A stretch of DNA of 64,000 bases from NCBI RefSeq assembly GCF_019263585.2, contig NZ_JADQDF010000001.1, positions 1,426,001 through 1,490,000 on the forward strand. Reading direction: 5' to 3'. Source of the DNA: Pseudonocardia oceani. GTDB taxonomy: Bacteria; Actinomycetota; Actinomycetes; Mycobacteriales; Pseudonocardiaceae. Position numbers and translations under genes: made by a program. Numbering within the stretch: position 1 is the first letter of the stretch; each line of letters opens with the position of its first letter. The notes below the pieces were generated by a model. It was not told the origin of the DNA and did not search any database. It saw only the letters and a program-made list of their open reading frames with translations. Below are positions 11,801 to 19,987 of this stretch, one piece after another.

Positions 11801-14371
11801 ATGGCTCCGCCGAACCTGACCCGATCCGACGCCGAGCGCCGCGCCGCACTGCTGGACGTCGCCGACTACACCGTCGCGATCGACCTCACCGACGGTGGCG
11901 GCGAGCCCGGCGAGGACACCTTCTCCACCGTCACGACGGTGCGCTTCTCCTGCACGCAGCCGGGATCGGACAGCTGGATCGACCTGGTCGCCGCCGAGGT
12001 CTCCTCGGCCGTGCTCAACGGGCAGGCCCTCGACGTCTCCGGCTACCGCGAGGAGGACGGCATCGCGCTGCCCGGCCTCGCCGCCGAGAACGAGCTCCGC
12101 GTCGAGGCGCTGGGCCGCTACATGCACACCGGCGAGGGGCTGCACCGGTTCGTCGACCCCGTCGACGGCAGCGTCTACCTCTACTCCCAGTTCGAGACGG
12201 CCGACGCCAAGCGCATGTTCGCCTGCTTCGACCAGCCCGACCTCAAGGCCCGCTACACCCTGACGATCACCGCGCCCGCCGACTGGCAGGTCGTCGTCAA
12301 CTCGGTGGTGGAGGAGACCTCGGAGGGCGCGGGCGGCGCGGTCGTCCACCGCTTCACGACCAGCGAGATCATGAGCACCTACCTGGTGGCGCTGGTCGCC
12401 GGGCCGTACGCGGTGTGGCGCGACGAGCACCGGGACGAGGACGGTGGGGTCATCCCCCTGGGCATCTTCTGCCGCGCCAGCCTCGCCCCGCACATGGACC
12501 ACGAGCGGCTGTTCACCGAGACCAAGCAGGGCTTCGACTTCTACCACCGCAACTTCGGCGTGCGGTACCCGTTCGGCAAGTACGACCAGCTGTTCGTCCC
12601 GGAGTTCAACGCCGGCGCGATGGAGAACGCCGGGGCCGTCACGTTCCTCGAGGACTACGTCTTCCGCTCCCGCGTCACGCGCCCGGTCTACGAGCGGCGC
12701 GCCGAGACCGTGCTGCACGAGATGGCGCACATGTGGTTCGGCGACCTCGTCACGATGACGTGGTGGGACGACCTGTGGCTCAACGAGTCGTTCGCGACGT
12801 TCGCGAGCGTCCTGTGCCAGGCCGACGCCACCGAGTACAAGGAGGCCTGGACGACGTTCGCCAACGTCGAGAAGAGCTGGGCCTACCGCCAGGACCAGCT
12901 CCCCTCGACGCACCCGGTGGCCGCCGACATCCCCGACCTGCAGGCGGTCGAGGTCAACTTCGACGGCATCACCTACGCCAAGGGCGCGAGCGTGCTCAAG
13001 CAGCTCGTGGCCTACGTGGGGCTGGAGCCGTTCCTGGCCGGGCTGCGCGCCTACTTCACCAAGCACGCGTGGGGCAACGCCACGTTCGACGACCTGCTGG
13101 GCGCGCTCGAGGAGTCCTCGGGCCGCGACCTCTCGGGCTGGGGCGCGCAGTGGCTGCGCACCACCGGGCTCAACATGCTGCGCCCCTCCTTCGACGTCGA
13201 CACGACGGGCGCGTTCGCCCGCTTCGAGGTCGTGCAGGGCGGCGCCCGCCCCGGCGCCGGGGAGCTGCGCACGCACCGCATCGCCGTGGGCGTCTACGAC
13301 GACGACGGCTCGGGCGCGCTGGTGCGCACCCACCGCGTCGAGGTCGACGTCGAGGGCGAGCGGACGCCCGTCGCGGATCTGATCGGGGTGCCGCGCGGCA
13401 AGCTCGTGCTGGTCAACGACGACGACCTCACCTACTGCGCGCTGCGCCTGGACCCCGACTCGCTGGTCACCCTGATCGACCGCATCGGCGACATCACCGA
13501 GCCGCTGCCCCGCACCCTGTGCTGGTCGGCGGCGTGGGAGATGACGCGCGAGGCCGAGCTCAAGGCCCGCGACCTCGTGGCACTGGTGGCCGGCGGCTTC
13601 GGCCGCGAGACCGAGATCGGCGTGCTGCAGCGCCTGCTGCTGCAGGCCCAGACCGCGGTCTCCTCCTACGCCGACGAGCGGTGGGCGGCCGAACGCGGCT
13701 GGCCGTTGCTGGTGGACGCGCTGCTGTTCCGCCTCGACACCTCGCGCGCCGGGTCGGACACCCAGCTCGCCGTCGTCAACTCGCTGACGAGCAGCGTGCT
13801 CCACACGTCGGTGCTCGACGGGTTCGCGGGCTGGCTGGTCGACGTCGAGGTGCCCGAGGGGCTCACCGTCGACACCGACCTGCGCTGGCGCCTGCTGCAC
13901 GCGCTGGTGGCGCACGGCGCGGCCGGGCCGGAGCGGATCGAGGAGGAGCTCGCAGCCGACCCGACGTCGACGGGCCGGCGGCAGGCCGAGCGGGCCCGCT
14001 CGCTGGTGCCCACCGCCGCGGCCAAGGAGGAGGCCTGGCGGCGCGCCGTGCACGACGACACGCTGCCCAACGCCGTCACCGAGTCGATCATCAGCGGCTT
14101 CGCGCACCCGACGCAGAAGGCGCTGCTCGCGCCCTACGTCGAGCGCTACTTCGCCGAGGTCGCCGACGTCTGGGAGCGCCGCACGAGCGAGCACGCCCAG
14201 GCCGTGGTGATCGGGCTGTTCCCGTCCTGGGCCGTGGAGCAGACCACCGTCGACGCCGCCGACGCCTGGCTCGCCGACGAGTCGCACCCGCCGGCGCTGC
14301 GCCGCCTGGTCACCGAGGGCCGGGCCGGCATCGTCCGGGCGCTCGGGGCGCGGGAGTTCGACCGCTCCTGA
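11801..14371 (+). CDS. pepN: Aminopeptidase N (M1 family)
   Basis: A zinc aminopeptidase of 856 residues, the usual length for actinobacterial PepN, removing N-terminal residues from peptides in the cytoplasm. The exopeptidase motif GAMEN is at about residue 272, and the zinc site HEMAH at 306-310 is completed by Glu 329 in WLNESF. The C-terminal helical ERAP1-like half ends near residue 850. A GAAGG-like ribosome site precedes the ATG at 11801 (GAGAGAAGG, ending about 11 nt upstream). It shares a short divergent promoter region with the DsbA-like gene and ends in a strong hairpin. Confidence 0.95.
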   Translation: MAPPNLTRSDAERRAALLDVADYTVAIDLTDGGGEPGEDTFSTVTTVRFSCTQPGSDSWIDLVAAEVSSAVLNGQALDVSGYREEDGIALPGLAAENELRVEALGRYMHTGEGLHRFVDPVDGSVYLYSQFETADAKRMFACFDQPDLKARYTLTITAPADWQVVVNSVVEETSEGAGGAVVHRFTTSEIMSTYLVALVAGPYAVWRDEHRDEDGGVIPLGIFCRASLAPHMDHERLFTETKQGFDFYHRNFGVRYPFGKYDQLFVPEFNAGAMENAGAVTFLEDYVFRSRVTRPVYERRAETVLHEMAHMWFGDLVTMTWWDDLWLNESFATFASVLCQADATEYKEAWTTFANVEKSWAYRQDQLPSTHPVAADIPDLQAVEVNFDGITYAKGASVLKQLVAYVGLEPFLAGLRAYFTKHAWGNATFDDLLGALEESSGRDLSGWGAQWLRTTGLNMLRPSFDVDTTGAFARFEVVQGGARPGAGELRTHRIAVGVYDDDGSGALVRTHRVEVDVEGERTPVADLIGVPRGKLVLVNDDDLTYCALRLDPDSLVTLIDRIGDITEPLPRTLCWSAAWEMTREAELKARDLVALVAGGFGRETEIGVLQRLLLQAQTAVSSYADERWAAERGWPLLVDALLFRLDTSRAGSDTQLAVVNSLTSSVLHTSVLDGFAGWLVDVEVPEGLTVDTDLRWRLLHALVAHGAAGPERIEEELAADPTSTGRRQAERARSLVPTAAAKEEAWRRAVHDDTLPNAVTESIISGFAHPTQKALLAPYVERYFAEVADVWERRTSEHAQAVVIGLFPSWAVEQTTVDAADAWLADESHPPALRRLVTEGRAGIVRALGAREFDRS

Positions 14372-14373
14372 CC

Positions 14374-14413
14374 GTGCGCGGCGATCGTGGTCCCCACCAC
14401 GATCGCCGCGCAC
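14374..14413. terminator. 18-bp perfect hairpin between convergent genes
   Basis: GTGCGCGGCGATCGTGGT at 14374-14391 pairs perfectly with 14396-14413 around a CCCC loop. It fills the gap between the pepN stop and the stop of the minus-strand deaminase gene, so it should terminate both transcripts. Confidence 0.9.
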
Positions 14414-14419
14414 GACCTC

Positions 14420-14872
14420 TCAGGGCCGGACGCCGGGCAGGTGCGTGTTCGCGGCGCGCACCAACCGGGCCAGCTCCGGCACCTCGACGACCTCACGGCC
14501 GGCGGCGCGCAGCAGCTCGTCGCCCTCGCAGTCGACGAACAGCGAGGGCTCGCGCCAGGCGTAGACGACGCGCGGCACGCCCGCGTCGAGGATGAGCTGC
14601 GTGCACGATGCCGGGCGGGAGGCGCGCATGCTGCACGGCTCCAGCGAGGTGTAGACCGTGGCGCCGGCCAGGCGCGGGTCGCCCGCGAGGTCGGCCAGCG
14701 CGCTCTCCTCGGCGTGGTCGCGGGGGTCGCGGCGTCCCGACCAGCCCTCGGCCATCGTGGTGCCGTCGGCGGCGACGACCAGCGCCCCCACCCGGAACGT
14801 CGCCGACGGCGGGCAGCGCCCGGCCAGCGCGACGGCGCGGCGCAGCAGCCGGTGGTCGTCCGGGACGCTCAT
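14420..14872 (-). CDS. RibD-type deaminase domain protein
   Basis: A 150-residue cytidine/deoxycytidylate-deaminase-fold protein similar to the N-terminal half of RibD, which deaminates the pyrimidine intermediate of riboflavin synthesis. Zinc ligands are readable: His in DHAEES (with the proton-shuttle Glu) and two Cys in EPCSMRASRPASC. The second motif differs from the RibD form (PCxHxGRTPPC), so substrate is inferred mainly from the neighbour. Its ATG overlaps the end of the reductase gene by 4 bp, so the two are translationally coupled. It is the last gene of a four-gene minus-strand set. Confidence 0.85.
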   Translation of the reverse strand: MSVPDDHRLLRRAVALAGRCPPSATFRVGALVVAADGTTMAEGWSGRRDPRDHAEESALADLAGDPRLAGATVYTSLEPCSMRASRPASCTQLILDAGVPRVVYAWREPSLFVDCEGDELLRAAGREVVEVPELARLVRAANTHLPGVRP

Positions 14873-15522
14873 CCGGCGCGCCGCAGCAGGCGCAGGACGG
14901 CGACGTCGCCGACGGTGTCGACGCCTGCGAGCCGCCAGCGGCCGGCGGGGAACGCGGCGGGGTGCACGAACGGCGGCCCGGACCCGACGAGCAGCGGTGC
15001 CACGGCGAGGTGCAGCTCGTCGACGAGCCCGGCCGCGAGGAACGCGGTGTGCACGGCCGCGCCGCCCTCCACGAGCAGACGACCGATCCCGCGGTCGTGC
15101 AGCAGCGCGAGCGCCGCGGGGAGGTCGGGGACGGTCACGACCTCGACCGACCCTCCCGGGGCGGGGACGTCGGGCGCCGCGCCCGTCGTCAGCACCAGCG
15201 TCGGGGCGCCGGAGAGCACGCGGGCGGCCGGGTCGAGCAGGCCGCCGCGCGAGAGCACGACCCGCAGCGGCGTCTCCGGCAGGCCGCGGGCGACCCGGGC
15301 GGCGCGGCGGTCGGCCGAGCGCACGAGCAGGCGCGGGTCGTCGGCGCGGACGGTGCCCGCCCCGACGAGGACCGCGTCGACGCCGGCGCGCACGTCGTCG
15401 ACGCGGTCGAGGTCCTCGGGGCCCGAGAGCACCAGCCGCGCGGGAGAGGCGTCGTCGATGCGCCCGTCGAGGGAGACCGCGACGGAGGAGACGACGTACG
15501 GGCGCCCGTGCCCGGCGCGCAC
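14869..15522 (-). CDS. RibD C-terminal domain (pyrimidine reductase-like) protein
   Basis: A 217-residue dihydrofolate-reductase-like protein equal to the C-terminal half of RibD. It opens with VSSVAVSLDGRID, then AVLVGAGTVRADDPRL, and ends with LLVEGGAAVHTAFLAAGLVDEL, the standard NADPH- and substrate-binding segments. It probably reduces the ribosyl-amino-pyrimidine intermediate, with the deaminase encoded directly downstream supplying the other RibD activity. The two activities are thus split over two coupled genes rather than fused. An alternative is that both are paralogues used in a side pathway. Confidence 0.87.
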   Translation of the reverse strand: MRAGHGRPYVVSSVAVSLDGRIDDASPARLVLSGPEDLDRVDDVRAGVDAVLVGAGTVRADDPRLLVRSADRRAARVARGLPETPLRVVLSRGGLLDPAARVLSGAPTLVLTTGAAPDVPAPGGSVEVVTVPDLPAALALLHDRGIGRLLVEGGAAVHTAFLAAGLVDELHLAVAPLLVGSGPPFVHPAAFPAGRWRLAGVDTVGDVAVLRLLRRAG

Positions 15523-15530
15523 GCCGGCGC

Positions 15531-16025
15531 TCAGTGCGTGCGCCGCCGGCCCCCGGCCTGGTCGGCCAGCATGCGCAGGCCGCTGAGCAGCCCGCCCAGG
15601 AGGTCGCCCTCGCGGAACGAGGCCACCATGCTCATCACGGCGAGCTTCGCGCCGCGATCGGGCAGCCGCACGCGCGCCTCGGCGCCCGTGAGCACCTCGA
15701 CGACCCGCTGCTCGGGGCTGACCGCCACGAGCACGGCCTCGCCGGAGCCCTCCAGCTGCGAGTGCAGCTCGGCGACGCGCGCGGTGACCTCGGGGCCGAG
15801 GTCGCCCAGGTACACCGAGAAGCGCAGCCCGGTCTCGCGGCTCGCGAGCGTGAGCGCCTCGTCGAGCCGGGTGAGCTGCACGGGCGTGAACGGCTGCGCG
15901 TCGCGGTCGGGCTCGGCGAACACCTCGGCCGCGGAGACGCGTCCCGACGACGTGACGACGGTGCCGGGCGGCAGGTCCTCGGGGACCGCGACCCGGCCGT
16001 GTCCGTGTCCCTCACCAGCTGCCAC
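15531..16025 (-). CDS. DUF5130 (TPM-domain-like) protein
   Basis: A protein of about 164 residues with the DUF5130 pattern typical of actinobacteria: a short N-terminal region, then FTPVQLTRLDEALTLASRE, LRFSVYLGDLG, VLVAVSPEQRVVEVLTG and a hydrophobic C-terminal part AKLAVMSMVASFREGD. Function is unknown; the fold is thought to resemble the TPM domain of membrane-associated repair/phosphatase proteins. I prefer the GTG at 16025, since GAGGAGG lies 5 nt upstream of it; a GTG at 16043 gives six more residues. It overlaps the end of the upstream membrane-protein gene by 14 bp and is 8 bp from the reductase gene. Confidence 0.82.
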   Translation of the reverse strand: MAAGEGHGHGRVAVPEDLPPGTVVTSSGRVSAAEVFAEPDRDAQPFTPVQLTRLDEALTLASRETGLRFSVYLGDLGPEVTARVAELHSQLEGSGEAVLVAVSPEQRVVEVLTGAEARVRLPDRGAKLAVMSMVASFREGDLLGGLLSGLRMLADQAGGRRRTH

Positions 16026-16245
16026 GGGCACCTCCTCGTTCACCGGTCACGGCGTGACCGTGCGCCGCGGGCAGCTGCGCGCCCTGCGGGTTGGCCGTCC
16101 ACCACATCGGCTCGTGCGGCCACGGCTGACCGACCCGGTAGCGGGGCCGGCGCGCGAGGCGCGGCCCGACCACGAGAGCCGCCACGAGCAGGTACAAAGC
16201 GACCGACGGCACCGCGTACCAGAGGATCGACACCACCACGTCCAC
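16012..16245 (-). CDS. Small single-pass membrane protein
   Basis: A 77-residue protein from a GTG start, with one hydrophobic helix at about residues 3-26 (VVSILWYAVPSVALYLLVAA), then a basic PRLARRPRYRVGQPWPHEPMWW segment. I do not recognise a named family. It is the first gene of the four-gene minus-strand group ending with the split RibD pair and overlaps the DUF5130 gene, so it is probably co-translated with it. Confidence 0.75.
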   Translation of the reverse strand: MDVVVSILWYAVPSVALYLLVAALVVGPRLARRPRYRVGQPWPHEPMWWTANPQGAQLPAAHGHAVTGERGGARGSW

Positions 16246-16310
16246 GGGCGAGAACCTAACCCACGCGGGCGCGGCGCGGGGCCCGGGGCCGACCCCGTTA
16301 GCGTGTCGGT

Positions 16311-17267
16311 ATGCGTGCCGTGGTCACCGGAGGAGCCGGCTTCATCGGATCGAACGTCGTCGACGCGCTGGTCGCGTCCGGGGACGAGGTCCTCGTGCTC
16401 GACGACCTCAGCCGAGGGAGCGAGACCAACCTCACCGGCGCCATGGCCGCGGGCGCCCGCCTCGCGCGCGTCGACGTCCGCGACGCCGCGGCCGTCGACG
16501 AGCAGGTCGGGCCGTTCCGCCCGGAGGTCGTCTACCACCTCGCCGCGCAGATCGACGTGCGCACCTCGATGGCCGAGCCCGCCCTCGACGCGCACACCAA
16601 CGTCGTCGGTTCGCTCAACGTCTTCGCCGCCGCGCACCGCGCGGGCGCGCGGCGCGTCGTCAACACCTCGACGGGCGGCGCGATCTACGGCGACACCACC
16701 GCCGTGCCCACGCCCGAGACACACCCGGCGGTGCCGCTGTCGGCCTACGGCCTGAGCAAGCTCACCACCGAGGCCTACGGCGCCTGGTTCGGCCGCGCGC
16801 ACGGGCTCGACGTCACGACCCTGCGCTACGGCAACGTCTACGGCCCGCGCCAGGACCCGCACGGCGACGCCGGGGTGATCGCGATCCTGTGCGACCGCGC
16901 GCTCACCGGCACGGCGCCCGTCGTGTTCGGCGACGGCCGCCAGACGCGCGACTACGTCTTCGTCGGCGACATCGTGCGCGCCAACCTGGCCGCCGCCCGG
17001 GCCGGGGTGCTGGAGCACGACGTCTACAACGTCGGCACCGGCACGGAGGTCGACCTGCTCGCGCTCGTCGACGCCGTGGCCACCGCCGCCGACCTGCCCG
17101 CCGGGACCTTCGCCCCCGAGTTCCGCCCCGAGCGCCCCGGTGAGGTGCGCCGGAGCTGCCTCGACGTCACGCGGGCCCGCACCGACCTGGGGCTGGGCGA
17201 CCCGACACCGCTGACCGAGGGGCTACGCGCCACCCTCGACTGGGTCCGCACCCTCGCGCGTCCCTGA
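16311..17267 (+). CDS. NAD-dependent sugar epimerase/dehydratase (UDP-glucose 4-epimerase-like)
   Basis: An extended short-chain dehydrogenase of 318 residues acting on an NDP-sugar. The NAD motif TGGAGFIGS is at residues 6-14. The catalytic Ser/Thr is in VNTSTGGAIYG, and the Tyr-Lys pair is YGLSK near residue 145. A later GDGRQTRDYVFVGD stretch is typical of GalE- and RmlB-like sugar enzymes. Mycobacterial GalE-type proteins look closest, so UDP-glucose/UDP-galactose interconversion is plausible. It could feed the polysaccharide genes further right but is not in their operon. Its 3' end overlaps the convergent MerR gene by 45 bp. Confidence 0.87.
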   Translation: MRAVVTGGAGFIGSNVVDALVASGDEVLVLDDLSRGSETNLTGAMAAGARLARVDVRDAAAVDEQVGPFRPEVVYHLAAQIDVRTSMAEPALDAHTNVVGSLNVFAAAHRAGARRVVNTSTGGAIYGDTTAVPTPETHPAVPLSAYGLSKLTTEAYGAWFGRAHGLDVTTLRYGNVYGPRQDPHGDAGVIAILCDRALTGTAPVVFGDGRQTRDYVFVGDIVRANLAAARAGVLEHDVYNVGTGTEVDLLALVDAVATAADLPAGTFAPEFRPERPGEVRRSCLDVTRARTDLGLGDPTPLTEGLRATLDWVRTLARP

Positions 17268-17774
17268 GGCGGGCCCGCACCCGGCGCCCTCGCGGACCTC
17301 CTCGCGCAGCCGCCCGACGAACTCCTCGACCTCCTCGACGTAGCGGCGCAGCTTCTGCAGCCGCTTGTCCGCGAGGTCGGCGAACGCGGACAGCCCGTCG
17401 GCGAGCTGCGCGCGGTCGTCACCGGCGTCGCTGGTGCGGGGCCAGACCAGCGCCTCGACGCGGTCGGACGGGCTCTCGGTGCCCGAGGCGAGCTGCTCGC
17501 GGATATGCAGGAGTTCGCGCATCTGCGCGAGCGAGAGGTTGAGCGGCTTCATGAAGCGCAGCAGCCGGATGCGGGAGACGTCCTCCTCGCTGTAGAGCCG
17601 GAAGCCGCCGGAGCTGCGGGCCGTCGGCGTGACCAGCCTCATCTCCTCCCAGTGGCGGATCGTGCGGATCGACAGGCCCACCCGTCGGGCGACCTCGCCG
17701 ATCTGCAGCGTCGCGGCCGCCGAGGGGTGGGCCGCCGCGTTCTCGGTGGCAGACATCGAGCCATCATGCCCCAT
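17223..17774 (-). CDS. MerR family transcriptional regulator
   Basis: A 183-residue regulator with an N-terminal winged helix-turn-helix (LQIGEVARRVGLSIRTIRHWEE) at about residues 22-45, followed by RLYSEEDVSRIRLLRFMKPL. A coiled helix then leads to an effector region without the cysteine pattern of metal-sensing members. It may be a drug- or stress-type MerR. The ATG at 17774 overlaps the end of the upstream amidase gene by 11 bp; an in-frame ATG at 17756 is equally possible, and neither has a good ribosome site. Translational coupling to the amidase seems likely, so the two may be functionally related. Confidence 0.87.
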   Translation of the reverse strand: MGHDGSMSATENAAAHPSAAATLQIGEVARRVGLSIRTIRHWEEMRLVTPTARSSGGFRLYSEEDVSRIRLLRFMKPLNLSLAQMRELLHIREQLASGTESPSDRVEALVWPRTSDAGDDRAQLADGLSAFADLADKRLQKLRRYVEEVEEFVGRLREEVREGAGCGPASGTREGADPVEGGA

Positions 17775-19266
17775 GTGACCAGGTGACCCTTGCCCGCCGC
17801 GTCGGCGGGGTCACCACATCGGGGGGGCGCCGCGCCGCGTCGCGACCGGACGCGGCGTCGAGCTGCGCACCGAGCTCGAGCAGCAGCGCGTCGTCGCCCG
17901 CACGGCCCACGAGCTGCACCGAGACGGGCAGCTCGGGTCCGTCGGCCGGGCCGTCGACGGGACGGGCGAACGCGACCGGCAGGCTCAGCGCGGGCTGGCC
18001 GGTGATGTTGTAGGTCGCCGTGAACGGGGTGAAGCGCTTCTGCCGCGCGAAGTCCTCGGCCGGGTCGCCGCCGTCGGTGAACCAGCCGACCGGGCGCGGG
18101 AGCTGGGCCAGCATCGGGGTCAGGACGACGTCGACGCCCGCGGCCGCCTGCGCCCCGACCACCCGCCGCGTCACCGCCAGCGCCGACTGCGTGGCCGCCA
18201 GGTACTCCGGCCCGGACACCGCGCTGCCGCGGTCGCGCCACCACCGCGTGAGCGGGGCGAGCAGCGGCTCGGCCTCGGGCGGCACGGGGTGGCCGTGCGC
18301 GAGCACCGCCCACAGCGTCTCGAACACCGGCAGGAACGACCCGTCGATGCCGGGCGCGAACTCGACGACCTCGTGCCCGAGCCCGGTCAGCAGGTCGGTG
18401 GCCCGCTCGTAGGCGTCGACGCAGGCCGGGTCGAGCACGGCGTCGGGCACGGGCGGGGTGCGGTAGCGCCCGATCCGCAGGCGGCGCGGGGCGGCGCGCA
18501 GCGCGGCGGCCAGGTAGGTCTCCGGGCGCGGCGCGAGCAGCGGGTAGGGCTCCCCCGGGACGACGTCGGCGAGCGCGTCGAGCATCGCGGCGGCGTCGTC
18601 GACGGTCCGGGCGAGCGGGCCCGACACCGACATGCCCAGCGGGTCGCCGCCCGCGGGGCCGCGGGAGACGAGCCCGCGGCTGGTCTTGAGCCCGACGAGC
18701 CCGCAGGCCGCGGCGGGGATGCGGATGGAGCCGCCGCCGTCGGTGCCGTGGGCGAAGGCGACGAGGCCGGCCGCAGTGGCCGCGCCGGCGCCGCCGCTGG
18801 AGCCGCCCGCGAGCCGGGTGGGGTCCCACGGCGTCACGGCGGCCGGCCGGCCGGCGGGCTCGGTGTAGGGCGGCAGCCCGAACTCCGGGGTGGCGGTCTT
18901 GCCGAGGCTGATCGTGCCGGCGGTGCGCAACAGCCGGGCCGAGTCGTCGTCGACGTCGGGGACCCAGCCCGCGTACACCGGCGACCCGAACGACGTGGCC
19001 ACGCCGGCCGTCATCGCGAGGTCCTTGATCGCGGTCGGCACCCCGAGGAACGGCGGGAGGTCGTCGCCGCCCGCGGCGAGCCTCTTCTCCGCGGCGCGGG
19101 CCTCGTCGAGGGCACGGTCGGCGGTGACGGTGACGAACGCGCCGAGCCCGCCGTCGAGCGCCTCCACGCGGCGCAGCGCGTGCTCCACCAGTTCGACGGC
19201 GCCCAGGTCCCCGCGACGCAGGGCGGCGGCCTGCTCGCGCGCGGTCATCTCGTGCGGCTCGGTCAC
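17764..19266 (-). CDS. Amidase signature family hydrolase
   Basis: A 500-residue amidase signature enzyme hydrolysing an amide bond. The Ser-cisSer-Lys triad is visible: Lys in VPTAIKDLAMTAG, cis-Ser in GGSSGGAGAAT and the nucleophilic Ser in DGGGSIRIPAA. There is no GatB or GatC nearby, and it lacks the GatA C-terminus pattern, so it is more likely a catabolic amidase than tRNA amidotransferase subunit A. It starts at a GTG and is followed by the overlapping MerR gene on the same strand. Substrate unknown. Confidence 0.9.
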   Translation of the reverse strand: MTEPHEMTAREQAAALRRGDLGAVELVEHALRRVEALDGGLGAFVTVTADRALDEARAAEKRLAAGGDDLPPFLGVPTAIKDLAMTAGVATSFGSPVYAGWVPDVDDDSARLLRTAGTISLGKTATPEFGLPPYTEPAGRPAAVTPWDPTRLAGGSSGGAGAATAAGLVAFAHGTDGGGSIRIPAAACGLVGLKTSRGLVSRGPAGGDPLGMSVSGPLARTVDDAAAMLDALADVVPGEPYPLLAPRPETYLAAALRAAPRRLRIGRYRTPPVPDAVLDPACVDAYERATDLLTGLGHEVVEFAPGIDGSFLPVFETLWAVLAHGHPVPPEAEPLLAPLTRWWRDRGSAVSGPEYLAATQSALAVTRRVVGAQAAAGVDVVLTPMLAQLPRPVGWFTDGGDPAEDFARQKRFTPFTATYNITGQPALSLPVAFARPVDGPADGPELPVSVQLVGRAGDDALLLELGAQLDAASGRDAARRPPDVVTPPTRRARVTWSHGA

Positions 19267-19315
19267 CCGTGAGGTCTACCACGGGGTTCCGGCCCGGCCC
19301 TGGCACGATCCCGCG

Positions 19316-19666
19316 GTGCCGCGCTCCCGCCCGCCCTGCGCCCGTCCCTGCGCCCGTCCGTGCGCCCCGTGGCGGGCGGCGCCGCGCCGGCCGCGGCACG
19401 CCTTCCCCAGCGGCCACACCGGGCTCGCGACGGCGCTGGCCGCGGCCGGGATGCTGCTCGTCGTCGACGTGCTGGCGCCGCGGCGCCCGTGGGACGCGCT
19501 GGCGGTCGCCGCGGGCACCGTCGCGGTCGGCGCGGGCACCGGCGTGGCGCTCACGGCGATCGAGGTCCACTACCCGACGGACACGGTCGGGGGAGCCGCG
19601 ACCGCGGTGGCCGTCGTACTGGGTACGGCGCAGTTCGTCGACGCGGTGGCCGCCCACCGTCGGTGA
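19316..19666 (+). CDS. Truncated PAP2-family phosphatase
   Basis: A 116-residue product holding only the C-terminal half of a type 2 phosphatidic acid phosphatase. Motif 2 is present as HAFPSGHTGL and motif 3 as HYPTDTVGGA, with two membrane helices between and after them. The N-terminal helices and the KX6RP motif 1 are missing; in their place is an Arg/Pro/Cys stretch (PPCARPCARPCAP) that looks like non-coding GC-rich sequence. Lacking part of the active site it is probably a remnant. It starts 50 bp from the divergent amidase start. Confidence 0.6.
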   Translation: MPRSRPPCARPCARPCAPWRAAPRRPRHAFPSGHTGLATALAAAGMLLVVDVLAPRRPWDALAVAAGTVAVGAGTGVALTAIEVHYPTDTVGGAATAVAVVLGTAQFVDAVAAHRR

Positions 19667-19987
19667 CCGACCGCTCGGCCTCCGAGAGGCTCCGCCGGGC
19701 GCCGGATCGCCTCTCTCGTCACACGCGCCACTCCTGTACCGAGAGTCACCGTTCCGGCCGATTGCTCACGGTTCGCACACGTAGCGCTCCGTGTCCCCCC
19801 ATCGTGAGTCCCTCGTTCGACGGAGAACGCTAGGGAACCCGTCACCGCCGCTGCATGGTCGGTCCTGCTCCCCCAATCGACCGCACCCGGACCTCCGGAT
19901 GCAGCAGAGGCAGGTACGGCTCATGAACCGCAACGGCACCCACTCCCGCCGGCGCTCCGGCCCGTCGCGGCGCCCCTCGGCGCGGCG

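Noticed and set aside
11090..14413. Very long minus-strand open frame across pepN
   Set aside because: Only its last ~200 codons (the DsbA-like gene) look like a protein. The rest is antisense to pepN with shadow composition (runs of His, Arg, Val, Gly) and lies over a gene with full catalytic motifs.
17774..17787. GTGACC-AG-GTGACC direct repeat as a Crp or MerR operator
   Set aside because: It is a direct, not inverted, repeat within the end of the amidase gene, and it fits neither Crp nor the usual 19-bp MerR palindrome.
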